Of a stretch of DNA of 64,000 nucleotides, positions 54,877 to 63,921 are shown piece after piece (positions within the stretch are counted from its first letter, which is position 1; every line of letters starts with the position of its first letter). A program made the translations under genes and the position numbers. This DNA is from CAVYTF01 sp963771435 (lineage in GTDB: Bacteria; Bacteroidota; Bacteroidia; Chitinophagales; Chitinophagaceae), in assembly GCA_963771435.1 (NCBI GenBank), contig CAVYTF010000010.1:62001-126000 (forward strand), written 5' to 3'. The notes below the pieces were generated by a model that saw nothing but the letters and a program-made list of their open reading frames with translations, did no database searches and was not told the DNA's origin.

Positions 54877-54884
54877 TACATTTG
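54877..54884 (+). promoter_or_regulatory. -7 element of elaA
   Basis: TACATTTG, exact TAnnTTTG, 18-25 nt before ATG 54903. The -33 region reads TTTT rather than TTG. Confidence 0.5.
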
Positions 54885-54902
54885 TCATTCAAATAAACTG
54901 CA

Positions 54903-55355
54903 ATGGATATAGAATGGCGCTGTGTATCTTTCGATAAATTAACGCCAATAGAATTGTATGAGATAATGAAACTCCGTAGCCGTGTATTTGTAGTAGAGCA
55001 AAACTGTCTTTTCCTTGATGCCGATGACAAAGACCAGTATTCTTTTCATTTATCCGGCTGGAACGGAGATAACCTTTTGGCTTATGCAAGGCTGCTGCCT
55101 CCGGCAACTGCCTACCCGCAAATGTCTATTGGCAGGGTAGTTGGCACCCCTGAACACCGAAATACAGGAATTGGTCGAAAACTGATGCAACGTGCCATAG
55201 AAATGTGTTGTCAATTATTTGGAAAGGGGAACATAAAAATAGGTGCGCAACTGTATTTGAAGAAATTTTACGGATCATTTGGGTTCAGGCAAACCGGCGA
55301 AATATACCTGGAAGACGGCATTGAGCATATCCATATGATTTTAATTGAGGATTAA
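54903..55355 (+). CDS. elaA: ElaA-family GNAT acetyltransferase
   Basis: 150 residues. The ElaA signature is strong: LYEIMKLRSRVFVVEQNCLF, DADDKDQYSFHLSG, and the acetyl-CoA site SIGRVVGTPEHRNTGIGRKL. It acetylates an unknown small-molecule or protein amine. The YGSFGFRQTGEIYLEDGIEH end is typical. Monocistronic as far as can be seen. Confidence 0.92.
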   Translation: MDIEWRCVSFDKLTPIELYEIMKLRSRVFVVEQNCLFLDADDKDQYSFHLSGWNGDNLLAYARLLPPATAYPQMSIGRVVGTPEHRNTGIGRKLMQRAIEMCCQLFGKGNIKIGAQLYLKKFYGSFGFRQTGEIYLEDGIEHIHMILIED

Positions 55356-55419
55356 TTTTATATTGGATAATTAACCCTTATTTTGCAAGAATTAATGGAA
55401 CTCCTTATCAAAAATAACA

Positions 55420-56376
55420 ATGAGAAGCCAAAAATATATTTATAGTCTTGCGCTTATTTTAGGAACATTTATGTTTTTGCCCAAGTTCTTGTGTGCACAA
55501 GATGAGCAAGTTATAAAAGATCTATATAAAAAAACAGAGATAGGCCTTACGTTTGGCGCAAATAATTTTTTGGGAGATCTAGGTGGGAATCTTGGTGCTG
55601 GCGGCGTCTTTTTAAAAGACTATACATTTAAAACTGTAAGGCCTCTTGTTGGCTTTTCCTTTGCTTACTATCCACAAAACTGGTATGAGTTAAAAATAAG
55701 TGCTAATTATAGTTCTGTAGATGGTGCGGACAGCTTAATTCCCAAAACTGATGATTTGGCAAGGTGGCGTATTTACCGTAATCTGAGTTTCAATTCACAT
55801 ATTTCTGAAGTATCCATTACAGGTCAGTTTTATCCTCTTACTTTTTTTAGCCCTGATCGTGATGTACGGCATTTCAGCCCCTTTATCGAATTCGGATTTG
55901 GAGTTTTTCATTTTAACCCTACTGCCCAGTTAAATGGGCAAACTATATTTCTGCAACCGCTTCATATAGAAGGAGAAGGATTTGCAGAGTACCCAAACAG
56001 TAAAAATTACAGCCTTACCCAATTATATTTACCAACATCAATTGGGCTAAAATATTATTTGAATGATGAATTCTCTTTTTCTGTAGGTGCTACTTTCAGA
56101 AAAACTTTTACAGATTATATTGATGATGTGAGCGAAAATTATATTGACCCTTCGCTTTTTTCTAAATATTTGTCTCCCAGCCAGGCTGCTATTGCAACCC
56201 AGCTATATAAGAGAGTGCTACCTCAATATGAAAGCAAAGTTGGAACTGTTAGAGGCTTTAATGGTGACGACACATACGTAACATTCTTTTTAAGCGTGAA
56301 CTTTGCAATTCAACGGTTTATCAATTTTTATTATGGTTCCCATTATGACCGTGACGGTCAATTGGAAAGACAATAA
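55420..56376 (+). CDS. DUF6089-type outer-membrane beta-barrel protein
   Basis: 318 residues with signal peptide (YIYSLALILGTFMFLPKFLC...AQ). The mature start KKTEIGLTFGANNFLGDLGG is the family hallmark; later strands include VRPLVGFSFAYYPQNWYELK, HFSPFIEFGFGVFHFNPTAQ and SIGLKYYLNDEFSFSVGATF, consistent with an OmpA-like barrel. Function not known. It precedes trpS but with a 122-nt gap, so it is probably separate. Confidence 0.82.
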   Translation: MRSQKYIYSLALILGTFMFLPKFLCAQDEQVIKDLYKKTEIGLTFGANNFLGDLGGNLGAGGVFLKDYTFKTVRPLVGFSFAYYPQNWYELKISANYSSVDGADSLIPKTDDLARWRIYRNLSFNSHISEVSITGQFYPLTFFSPDRDVRHFSPFIEFGFGVFHFNPTAQLNGQTIFLQPLHIEGEGFAEYPNSKNYSLTQLYLPTSIGLKYYLNDEFSFSVGATFRKTFTDYIDDVSENYIDPSLFSKYLSPSQAAIATQLYKRVLPQYESKVGTVRGFNGDDTYVTFFLSVNFAIQRFINFYYGSHYDRDGQLERQ

Positions 56377-56498
56377 TTTTTCCTGCTTGAATTCCTTTTA
56401 CTTATTTATTCTAGAACTGATTTTAAATCGGGAAAATACTTATTTTTTATAATGATATTTTTCTGAAAAAGCACCTATCCGTTTTATATCTTCGCTTC

Positions 56499-57497
56499 AT
56501 GTCAAAGGAAATTGTTTTAAGTGGTATTCGCCCTACTGGTTTTTTGCATCTTGGTAATTATTTTGGTGCTGTAAAAAATTGGGTGAAAATGCAGGATGAG
56601 TACAAATCCTTTATTTGTGTTGTTGACTGGCATAGTTTGACAACTCATCCGGATACAAAACTGTTGAAACCGAATGTTCATAGGCTTTTAGCAGAGTTGG
56701 TAGCATGTGGCGTTGACCCAGATAAGGTTGTTTTGTACGTACAAAGTGATGTGCCTCAAATTGCCGAATTATATCTCTATCTAAACATGATGGCATACAA
56801 AGGAGAGCTAGAAAAAACGCCGACCTTTAAAGATAAAGTGCGTCAGCATCCTGAAAATGTAAACGCAGGATTACTTACTTATCCTGTGTTGCAGGCTGCT
56901 GATATACTTATTCACCGTGCGATTCATGTGCCTGTTGGAAAAGATCAGGAGCAACATCTTGAGATGGCAAGAAATTTTGCAGAAAGATTTAATCACCGAT
57001 ATGGGGAGACTTTCTCTTTGCCTTACGCATTTAATTATGGAAGCGAGTTGATCAAAATAATGAGCCTTGACGGCAATGGCAAAATGAGCAAAAGTGATAA
57101 TGAAATGGCGACGCTTTACCTTGAAGATGAAGATGACATGATCCGGAAAAAAATAATGAAGGCTAAGACAGACAGTGGCCCCACCGAACCAAATTCAATT
57201 AAACCTGATTATATAGAAAACATTCTTGGCTTGATGAAATTAGTGAGCTCAAAAGAAACGGTTGATAAATTTGAAACTGATTTCAATAACTGCAGCATCC
57301 GGTATGGGGATATGAAAAAACAACTTGCTGAAGACATGGTTGGTTTTATGAAGCCCTTCCGCGAAAAGGCAAATGCTATAAAAAATGATGAAGCATATCT
57401 TTCAAAAATAATCAGAACTGGAGGAGAGAAAGCGAGAGAAAACGCAGAGGCAACTATTCAGCTTGTTCGAAATGCTATAGGAATAAATTATTTGTAA
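56499..57497 (+). CDS. trpS: Tryptophanyl-tRNA synthetase
   Basis: 332 residues, class I aaRS that charges tRNA-Trp. The HIGH-type motif is PTGFLHLGNYFGA (12-24) and the KMSKS motif is GNGKMSKSDNE (about 190-200); PVLQAADILIHRA and VPVGKDQEQHLEMARN are diagnostic. Full length and in one frame, unlike proS nearby. A weak TATCTTCG element precedes the ATG. Confidence 0.96.
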   Translation: MSKEIVLSGIRPTGFLHLGNYFGAVKNWVKMQDEYKSFICVVDWHSLTTHPDTKLLKPNVHRLLAELVACGVDPDKVVLYVQSDVPQIAELYLYLNMMAYKGELEKTPTFKDKVRQHPENVNAGLLTYPVLQAADILIHRAIHVPVGKDQEQHLEMARNFAERFNHRYGETFSLPYAFNYGSELIKIMSLDGNGKMSKSDNEMATLYLEDEDDMIRKKIMKAKTDSGPTEPNSIKPDYIENILGLMKLVSSKETVDKFETDFNNCSIRYGDMKKQLAEDMVGFMKPFREKANAIKNDEAYLSKIIRTGGEKARENAEATIQLVRNAIGINYL

Positions 57498-57549
57498 GAT
57501 GTTCTTTATTGCGATGTAACCTGTATCTTGTTCCTCACAAAATTTATTT

Positions 57550-58185
57550 ATGGCTAAAGCTAAAAAACCAAAACACATTGCTGTTGCCGGAAACATTGGC
57601 GCAGGTAAAACAACACTTACCGAATTATTGAGCAAACATTATAAATGGATCCCGCAGTTTGAAGATGTTGACCATAACCCATATCTAATGGATTTTTATG
57701 AAGACATGCCAAGGTGGAGCTTCAACTTGCAAATTTATTTTTTAAATAACCGCTTAAACCAATTGCTGGAAATTCAAAGGGGGACGGAAACGGTTATTCA
57801 GGACAGAACGATCTATGAAGACGCTAATATTTTTGCGCCTAACCTTCATGAGATGGGGCTTATGAGCAAGCGGGATTTTGATAATTATTATCATTTTTTT
57901 TTAACACTGGAGAGCATGGTACGGCCGCCGGACCTTTTGATATATCTTAAAGCTTCGGTTCCTGCTTTGGTTGCACGAATACAGAAACGAGGGAGGGAAT
58001 ATGAGGAAAACATCAGGCTGGATTATTTAAAGAAACTAAATGTCCTTTACAATAAATGGACGAGCAGCTACAAAGAAGGGCAATTACTTGTAATTGATGT
58101 TGACAAAAATGATTTTGCCGAAAAAGAAGAAGACCTTGGAGAAATCATAACTAAAATCGACGGGATGCTTTTTGGGTTGTTTTGA
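57550..58185 (+). CDS. Deoxynucleoside kinase
   Basis: 211 residues; phosphorylates deoxyadenosine/deoxyguanosine (or related nucleosides) for DNA precursor salvage. P-loop GNIGAGKTTLTELL (about 15-28), substrate region PYLMDFYEDMPRWSFNLQIY, DRTIYEDANIF, and the lid RIQKRGREYEENIRLDYL. The exact nucleoside specificity is not clear. 52 nt after trpS; they could share a transcript. Confidence 0.93.
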   Translation: MAKAKKPKHIAVAGNIGAGKTTLTELLSKHYKWIPQFEDVDHNPYLMDFYEDMPRWSFNLQIYFLNNRLNQLLEIQRGTETVIQDRTIYEDANIFAPNLHEMGLMSKRDFDNYYHFFLTLESMVRPPDLLIYLKASVPALVARIQKRGREYEENIRLDYLKKLNVLYNKWTSSYKEGQLLVIDVDKNDFAEKEEDLGEIITKIDGMLFGLF

Positions 58186-58200
58186 GTTTATAGGCAGGCG

Positions 58201-58240
58201 TGGCCATGGAATGGGGACTCTGGCCGTGGAATGAGACTCT
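58201..58240. repeat. Two 20-nt tandem units
   Basis: TGGCCATGGAATGGGGACTC (58201-58220) is followed by TGGCCGTGGAATGAGACTCT (58221-58240), 16 of 20 bases identical. They lie in the short gap between the convergent kinase and M14 peptidase genes. The period matches the other 20-21-nt arrays. Confidence 0.65.
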
Positions 58241-58320
58241 TGTCCCGCAGCCTGGACGGAAGTTGAGGAAAAGATGGAGGATGAGAGCCCCAAAAGGATT
58301 GAAAAATAGCAGATCGACGA

Positions 58321-60831
58321 TCAAAGCATAAAAACGGCATTGCAAAACATCATTTTGCCGCTTTGCCAGAATAGTCTAAAAATTGGGTCGTCAGCCAGGT
58401 ATACGATTGTTCCATTGCCCATGCTTTGTGTGCCGAACAACAAGCCGTCTTTCAGTTTTGGTTTCACTTTACTACCTACAAAACCGGTAACATAATCAGC
58501 CTGTTTTAATACGCCAACATTCCATCCATCTTTCATGAATTCAAAGACCTCAGGGTTTTGTTTTAACGTGTAATAATAAGCCGTATATCCAAATGCTAAA
58601 GGATGCGTGCTGTCGAGTTCTACCCTATAAATAGCCCCTGGAATACTATTAGGAATATCATCTCTTTCGCGACTTGCGTATTTTTTTAAGAGGTTGTAAT
58701 TGGCAACATTTCCTGAGTCACCACTATCAGTCTTGTCCGTTTTTAATTTTATTCCCCAATCGCCTACTGAAGCCATTTGAGAAACTGCATTGCCTATAGC
58801 AATAATTTTTCCGCCGCTCTTCACAAATAGCTGCAACTTTTGTGAAATAGCTTTGTTATCGAAGAAACTATAATGGCCTGTTGGAATGATAAGTTCAGTA
58901 TATTTTTCAAGTTCTGTTTCCTCCAGGTCATGCGCATTGATGAGCGATATTGGGTAATGCAAGACCTGGTCAAACAAATTCCATACTTCCCCTGCCGCAG
59001 TTTCTGAAGCTTCATCGCCAGTTATAAGGGCGACTTTCGGGGCATGGATATAAGTTACATAATCAGAACCAAAGTCCGCGCCTTTATCCATAAAGCCGCT
59101 TTCTACATCAACCGGCTGAATATTAAATTGTCTGCAGGCAGCATTTGTAATGATATTCCAATCGGCGATATTACTCCCTTTAAGCATAAGCAAAGTTCCT
59201 TCTGCATAAGTCTTACCATCGTAGGTAAAAGGCTTTTGGGCGCAGCGTACTTTCACTTTGTGTGCCAGCAAATAAGCCATCAATTCAGATGCTTTGAATG
59301 AAGTGTAAGGAATAATAAGGCCATAGTTGCTTGTTACATTATTAATGGCTGGAGATGTTTTAAAAGACCCTATTTCAAGCTTCTCTTTTACCGCATAAGC
59401 TTTGATGCCATATGCGTAAGGGATAGCCCATGCAGTAATATCGTAAGTGACAGAATCCTTTAAATTACTCTTTGGTTCAAACAAAACTTTCAGCAAACTG
59501 CTCTTTGGTTGGTAGGCTGAAATAGCAATGTTATACCCCTCATCTTTATATCCTTCTTCTTTACCTGAAAAATAATTATACCCCTGAAATGAATTAGCCG
59601 AAATACTTCCATAAGCAATACCATTCCTTGTCAAAAGTGTTGCGACGGCTTGCAATTGATTCTCATCTTTTGCGGTGAGGACATAAGTTTTGTATTCAGC
59701 GCCCAAAGCATTCTCATTATCGTCAAAGAACTGTTTAAACTCTGTTACAAGCCTTCCTGCCTTTTGGGAAGCTATCTCGATCAAAGACATGCTCGTGGTA
59801 AAATGATGCAACGCCCTGTCAGCAAGAGCTAGTGTATCTTCATCATCCATTATAACAGATAAGCCGCCGCTTGCGTTCCCCGCCTGTTCATACGTCATGC
59901 CGATGGAGCCGTTGTAAAGCGGGTATGTGTCCCCATATGCAGGATAAAAAAGGTCAAACTCTTCTTTGGTAAAATAAAGCCAGCCGTTCCTGTCAAAATA
60001 TTTTGCGTTGTTCCTGCCCACTTCTACCTGGAACTCGCGCTGCCATGGCGTTATCACATCATGGTATGGTTCCGCCGCAGGTGCAAAATAATAAGGGTTG
60101 TTCACGCCCTGCTCGTGGTAATCCGCATGAATTTCCGGCAGCCAGTCGTTATACAGTTTCAGGCGTTGCTGCGTTTCCAACTGCGTTTGCCAGGCCCAGT
60201 CCCTGTTCAGGTCAAAGTTGTAATGGTTCACTCTGCCGCCAGGCCATGGTTCGTGGTGCTCACGGCTCTGTGGGTCAGCGTTCGCAGCGCTCCCAACCAT
60301 TTGGTTAAACCAATTCACATACCTTTCCCTTCCGTCCGGGTTCAGGCAGGGGTCTATCACTATCACCGTATTTTTCAGCCACTCCTTCGTCTGTGCATTA
60401 TCATCATCTACCAACGCAAACAGCGTCATCATCGCCGTTTCAGAACTCGAAGGCTCGTTGCCATGAATATTATAGCTCAGCCAAACTATCGCCGGCGCGC
60501 CATCCGTTTGCGGCAGCACACCATCTTTCAGCATCCCGCTCAGGCGCAGGTTATTTTTGCGTATATCTTCCAGCTTTTTCAGGTTCTCAGGCAGCGCAAC
60601 AAACGCCACTTCCAGAGGCCGCCCCTCATTCGTTACCCCATATTGCTGAATCTTCACCATGCCCGGTCTTGCTTCGGACACTGCCTTAAAATACTCCAGT
60701 ATCTTATAGTGCGGTGTATAATGTTCGCCTATCTTATAACCCAAAAACTGTTCAGGCGAAGGCGCGTTCTGCGCAGCAGCGGCAAGGTTCAGCATCACAA
60801 AAAAGCAGGAGAAAATCTTTTTCATCATCAA
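58321..60831 (-). CDS. Secreted M14-family zinc carboxypeptidase
   Basis: 836 residues with signal peptide (MKKIFSCFFVMLNLAAAAQ). Zinc ligands are in SYNIHGNEPSSSE (His123, Glu126) and a later His; DLNRDWAWQTQLETQQ is the substrate-binding region and IHADYHEQG gives the third ligand region. The C-terminal half (about 400-836) is an extra domain with a glutamine-amidotransferase-like look (LIIPTGHYSFFDN...SGGKIIAIGNAV), common in Bacteroidota M14 proteins. It probably degrades exogenous peptides. No T9SS tail. Confidence 0.9.
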   Translation of the reverse strand: MMMKKIFSCFFVMLNLAAAAQNAPSPEQFLGYKIGEHYTPHYKILEYFKAVSEARPGMVKIQQYGVTNEGRPLEVAFVALPENLKKLEDIRKNNLRLSGMLKDGVLPQTDGAPAIVWLSYNIHGNEPSSSETAMMTLFALVDDDNAQTKEWLKNTVIVIDPCLNPDGRERYVNWFNQMVGSAANADPQSREHHEPWPGGRVNHYNFDLNRDWAWQTQLETQQRLKLYNDWLPEIHADYHEQGVNNPYYFAPAAEPYHDVITPWQREFQVEVGRNNAKYFDRNGWLYFTKEEFDLFYPAYGDTYPLYNGSIGMTYEQAGNASGGLSVIMDDEDTLALADRALHHFTTSMSLIEIASQKAGRLVTEFKQFFDDNENALGAEYKTYVLTAKDENQLQAVATLLTRNGIAYGSISANSFQGYNYFSGKEEGYKDEGYNIAISAYQPKSSLLKVLFEPKSNLKDSVTYDITAWAIPYAYGIKAYAVKEKLEIGSFKTSPAINNVTSNYGLIIPYTSFKASELMAYLLAHKVKVRCAQKPFTYDGKTYAEGTLLMLKGSNIADWNIITNAACRQFNIQPVDVESGFMDKGADFGSDYVTYIHAPKVALITGDEASETAAGEVWNLFDQVLHYPISLINAHDLEETELEKYTELIIPTGHYSFFDNKAISQKLQLFVKSGGKIIAIGNAVSQMASVGDWGIKLKTDKTDSGDSGNVANYNLLKKYASRERDDIPNSIPGAIYRVELDSTHPLAFGYTAYYYTLKQNPEVFEFMKDGWNVGVLKQADYVTGFVGSKVKPKLKDGLLFGTQSMGNGTIVYLADDPIFRLFWQSGKMMFCNAVFML

Positions 60832-60982
60832 TAATTTGTTGCGGGGGTGAAAGTATTAAAAAATTAATAGAACTACGCCAAATAAGCAGTAGCTAAGTTC
60901 AGCATTACAACACATGCGGCTTTAAATTTAGGCCAAGCTGTTAATTCCTTTCTCTTTTTTATTCAGCAGAGAATAAAATAAG

Positions 60983-61171
60983 TACGTCCTGATATTAAAT
61001 AAGAACGAGACTATATAAAATTTAGACGTATTAATATTATATAAAGACGGGATTATATAATATTTAGACGTATTAATAGTATATAAGGACGGGACTATAC
61101 GATATAAAGACGAGATTATTTTTAATTAAGACATCTCTATTTTAAATAAGGACGTCTTTATTTTACTGCCT
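60983..61171. repeat. Nine-unit tandem array with exact 21-nt period
   Basis: The tetramer GACG (or TACG, AACG, GACA) recurs at 60983, 61004, 61025, 61046, 61067, 61088, 61109, 61130 and 61151: nine units and no indel. Units end in A/T-rich AAATAAG or ATATAAA. Units 3 and 5, and 4 and 6, are most alike, so a 42-nt dimer has also been copied. It fills the gap (60832-61255) between the M14 peptidase start and the lptC 3' end; there is no gene in it. Confidence 0.9.
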
Positions 61172-61255
61172 GCAACTTCTATTAAAATATAAACCAGAAA
61201 TAATGGCCTGATTTCCTGCTTTTTTATAAGGCGTAATTAACTATGGAGTAGACGT

Positions 61256-61840
61256 TTAATGCGGCTCGCTGCTGTCAGGTACGTTTATATAGCTGCCGCT
61301 GGCGGGCAATATGTTGGTTATAGTGTAGGAACTGAAATCCTGTTTTGCTGTGAGCCCGATGCCATGTATGTATTGTTCGGGGCTGTGCTGGTGGATGAAA
61401 ACTTCTTTTTCAGTGTAAAAGACCTGTTTGTTCTGGTCCCAATACAATTCGTTGGTGTGAAGCGTGTCGCCTTTAATGTTATAAGCAACTACACTATCCC
61501 GCAGGTAAACCATTCCCATTGTTTCCAGGTAGCGGCCGTATTTTGCAGATAGCTGGCTTTCTACGCGGGTGCTGTCGTCATAGAAATCCACATGAAGCGT
61601 TTTGGGGAATTCAGTTTTGGGTGTGTCAACTTCTGTGCGCAGCATGAGGGGGGCGGTAAGTTTTGCTTTCATTATGCCGCCATAGCTTAGGTAGCTTGTT
61701 ACGTTGTTTGCCACTTCCACAGCAACTTTCTTTTCGGACAGTGCCTGCACTTCGTGAATGTCGTTTTTGCATGACTGCAAAAAAAAGCAGCCTGCGATGG
61801 CTGCCAGTGATAAAAAAATATGTTTCCCCTTGTTAATCAT
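61256..61840 (-). CDS. lptC: LptC-like LPS export protein (lipoprotein form)
   Basis: 194 residues. Signal peptide with lipobox LQSC (IFLSLAAIAGCFFLQSC), then an OstA/LptC beta-jellyroll: GGIMKAKLTAPLMLRTEVD, TEFPKTLHVDFYDDSTRVES and TLHTNELYWDQNKQVFYTEK. In this phylum LptC is often a lipoprotein. It should carry lipopolysaccharide from the LptBFG ABC transporter toward LptA; those genes are not here. Its start overlaps the preceding outer-membrane protein stop by 8 nt (same operon). Confidence 0.9.
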   Translation of the reverse strand: MINKGKHIFLSLAAIAGCFFLQSCKNDIHEVQALSEKKVAVEVANNVTSYLSYGGIMKAKLTAPLMLRTEVDTPKTEFPKTLHVDFYDDSTRVESQLSAKYGRYLETMGMVYLRDSVVAYNIKGDTLHTNELYWDQNKQVFYTEKEVFIHQHSPEQYIHGIGLTAKQDFSSYTITNILPASGSYINVPDSSEPH

Positions 61841-63224
61841 ATTTGCGTTTAATGAACCAAAGATCGCTTAAAGAAAAGCCTGCAGAAAATTTAAAATAAT
61901 TTTCAGTTACCTCGTTCACGCTTGTGCCACGCTTCCCAATTTCTATCGCAGTATTGATGAGTGAATATTCATGACTGTAAGCGGTTCTGGGTGGTATGAG
62001 GCGAAAGCCAATGCCGAAAGTAAAAGCCTCTTCTTTTAAGCTATTGCCGTCTGCATTAATATAGTTTTGCCCAGTATAGAAACCAATACGGTACACCGCA
62101 CGCCTCCATGGGTTTTTTGCTGTTGCAGGATTTTCCGGCGTGTACTGGCCGCCAACACGCGCAATCCAGCTATTAACAGTTCTGTCGGGCGTGTTATAAA
62201 AAAGATATTGGCTCCAATCTCCAACTTCATATTGAGCCCCGGCCTCCCATTTGTCGTAAGGATAACGCCCGTCTGAGATCGTCTTTCTAAGCATAAAGCC
62301 TGCGTTGTACATAGTAGGAAGCTTTATACTGCCGAGTATGTTGGTTTGGCTGTAAACACTGTCGATCTTGACCTGGGCGCCATTAGCATCATAATAGAAA
62401 GTCATGATGCTATCGTATTGATTGGCATGCAATGTTTGTGAAAAAGTGACATCCCCGCCAAGGCGCAGGGTATATTGCGAAGTGTTTTTTGTAAGCTTAT
62501 CGGTGTGCTTACTTAAAGGAATGTCGTACTGAAACCCCACATTTAGAAACTTGCCCCAAAAAGCGGTATTTTGTTCTGTGTTAGATTGGTTATACTTAAT
62601 AGTATCGTTGATAATGTTTACGACTGTATTGATGTCTTTTTTTCCAAAACTCAGCCCTGCATTAAACCCGATGCTAAGGTTGCCAAACCTTCTTCCAAAG
62701 CCAACAAACCCCTGGGTAAGGCCGCCGTTGCCATTATAAACATTCTGCAAGCTGTCCTGTATTCCCGTCTGCTGGGTGAAGGTGGAAAAGTTCTGCACAC
62801 TATAGCTGATGCGGCTTATTGGTTTTAAACCAAGGACAAAACCCATCAGGGGTAAACGCCTTTTTTTACTTTTTTGTATGGGGAAACCTAATGTTATATA
62901 GGAGGGAGAAAAATTTACCGAGCTATTAGATTCGCTTAAACTATTATCCCGTAAACTTCTTGAATCTATGGAAATACCTAAGTCAAAGGTTGGGTTAACA
63001 ATATTCGCATAAGAAGCGGGGTTGTTAGTATTGATCACCTGCGCGTCTGCAAATGCAGAAGTTAAACCTCCCATTGCCCTGGAAGCAATGCTTTGATCAG
63101 GATAAAGATCGCCGATGCCGTATCGTGAAAAAGGAGAATTTTCCTGCGCCGATAAATTAATTGAAACACACAAAACCGAAAACAAAAAGAAGAAACGGTT
63201 AGTTATTAAACTCATTAATTGCAT
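61833..63224 (-). CDS. Outer-membrane beta-barrel protein
   Basis: 463 residues from ATG 63224 (MQLMSLITNRFFFLFSVLCV...SAQ), which begins the signal peptide; the start lies inside the 3' end of coaX in another frame (26-nt overlap). The mature N terminus NSPFSRYGIGDLYPDQSIAS and RAMGGLTSAFADAQVINTNN is a common motif of FadL-like or TonB-independent barrel proteins. The linkage coaX - this gene - lptC is common in Bacteroidota. Function unknown; it may be linked to envelope building through lptC. Confidence 0.85.
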   Translation of the reverse strand: MQLMSLITNRFFFLFSVLCVSINLSAQENSPFSRYGIGDLYPDQSIASRAMGGLTSAFADAQVINTNNPASYANIVNPTFDLGISIDSRSLRDNSLSESNSSVNFSPSYITLGFPIQKSKKRRLPLMGFVLGLKPISRISYSVQNFSTFTQQTGIQDSLQNVYNGNGGLTQGFVGFGRRFGNLSIGFNAGLSFGKKDINTVVNIINDTIKYNQSNTEQNTAFWGKFLNVGFQYDIPLSKHTDKLTKNTSQYTLRLGGDVTFSQTLHANQYDSIMTFYYDANGAQVKIDSVYSQTNILGSIKLPTMYNAGFMLRKTISDGRYPYDKWEAGAQYEVGDWSQYLFYNTPDRTVNSWIARVGGQYTPENPATAKNPWRRAVYRIGFYTGQNYINADGNSLKEEAFTFGIGFRLIPPRTAYSHEYSLINTAIEIGKRGTSVNEVTENYFKFSAGFSLSDLWFIKRKYD

Positions 63225-63921
63225 ATAGTCCTTTATAAATAAGATGAGGGTGTGCAAATATCTTGTTTTTGAGATGGGAAGCGACAAAGCCCATATCGCC
63301 GCCGGTTAAAAGCACGTTAAAGTTGCTGTACCGGGCGTTGTACTCATCTATAATTCCATCAATTTCTTTCCTCATTCCAAGCAGGGCGCCGCTTATTAAA
63401 TTGGTGCGCGTGTCGTAACCGATCAGTGGAAAATTAGTATCTGGTTTTATTAAAGGAAGCTTTGCTGTAAATTCATGCATGGCCCTAAAACGCATTTCCA
63501 GGCCAGGGGAAATACTCCCCCCTAAAAACTCATGAAACTTATTTACAAAATTGTAAGTGATGCAGGAGCCTAATGCGATGACTAGGTTGTGGTGACCTGG
63601 AAAAATAGTTACAGCTGCTGCTGCAAGCGCCCAACGGTCTGCCCCAATGGTCTCAGGTTTACTTACAGGTGTTGTTACCGGCAGCTTGCTTTTTTCATTA
63701 AGCTTGTGAAACTTTGTATGTGCCTGCAGGATGTTTTCTATTTCAGGATCATGGTTGATAACAGAAGATAAAATACTCTTTTGAGGGTGATATTGTTCAA
63801 TAAGCTGTAAAATAGTTGCTGCAAGATCATCATTTATTACAACTAATTCTTTCAGTTCACTATTTTCAAATACTGCGCACTTAAGGCGTGTATTCCCAAA
63901 ATCAAAGCAGAGAGTGGTCAT
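63199..63921 (-). CDS. coaX: Type III pantothenate kinase
   Basis: 240 residues from ATG 63921 (MTTLCFDFGNTRLKCAVF). Phosphorylates pantothenate, the first step of coenzyme A synthesis. Phosphate-1 motif DFGNTRLK, PETIGADRWALAAAA, LGSCITYNFV and VLLTGGDMGFV are all family motifs. The shorter start is chosen because the motif DFGNT is normally within the first ten residues. The first gene of a three-gene operon with overlapping ends. The bases from 63922 to 64000 hold only its upstream region. Confidence 0.94.
   Translation of the reverse strand: MTTLCFDFGNTRLKCAVFENSELKELVVINDDLAATILQLIEQYHPQKSILSSVINHDPEIENILQAHTKFHKLNEKSKLPVTTPVSKPETIGADRWALAAAAVTIFPGHHNLVIALGSCITYNFVNKFHEFLGGSISPGLEMRFRAMHEFTAKLPLIKPDTNFPLIGYDTRTNLISGALLGMRKEIDGIIDEYNARYSNFNVLLTGGDMGFVASHLKNKIFAHPHLIYKGLYAINEFNN

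Noticed and set aside
60061..60834. Plus-strand open frame of 257 codons opposite the M14 peptidase
   Set aside because: It is the complement of the peptidase catalytic domain (HGNEPSSSE region) and has no family features.
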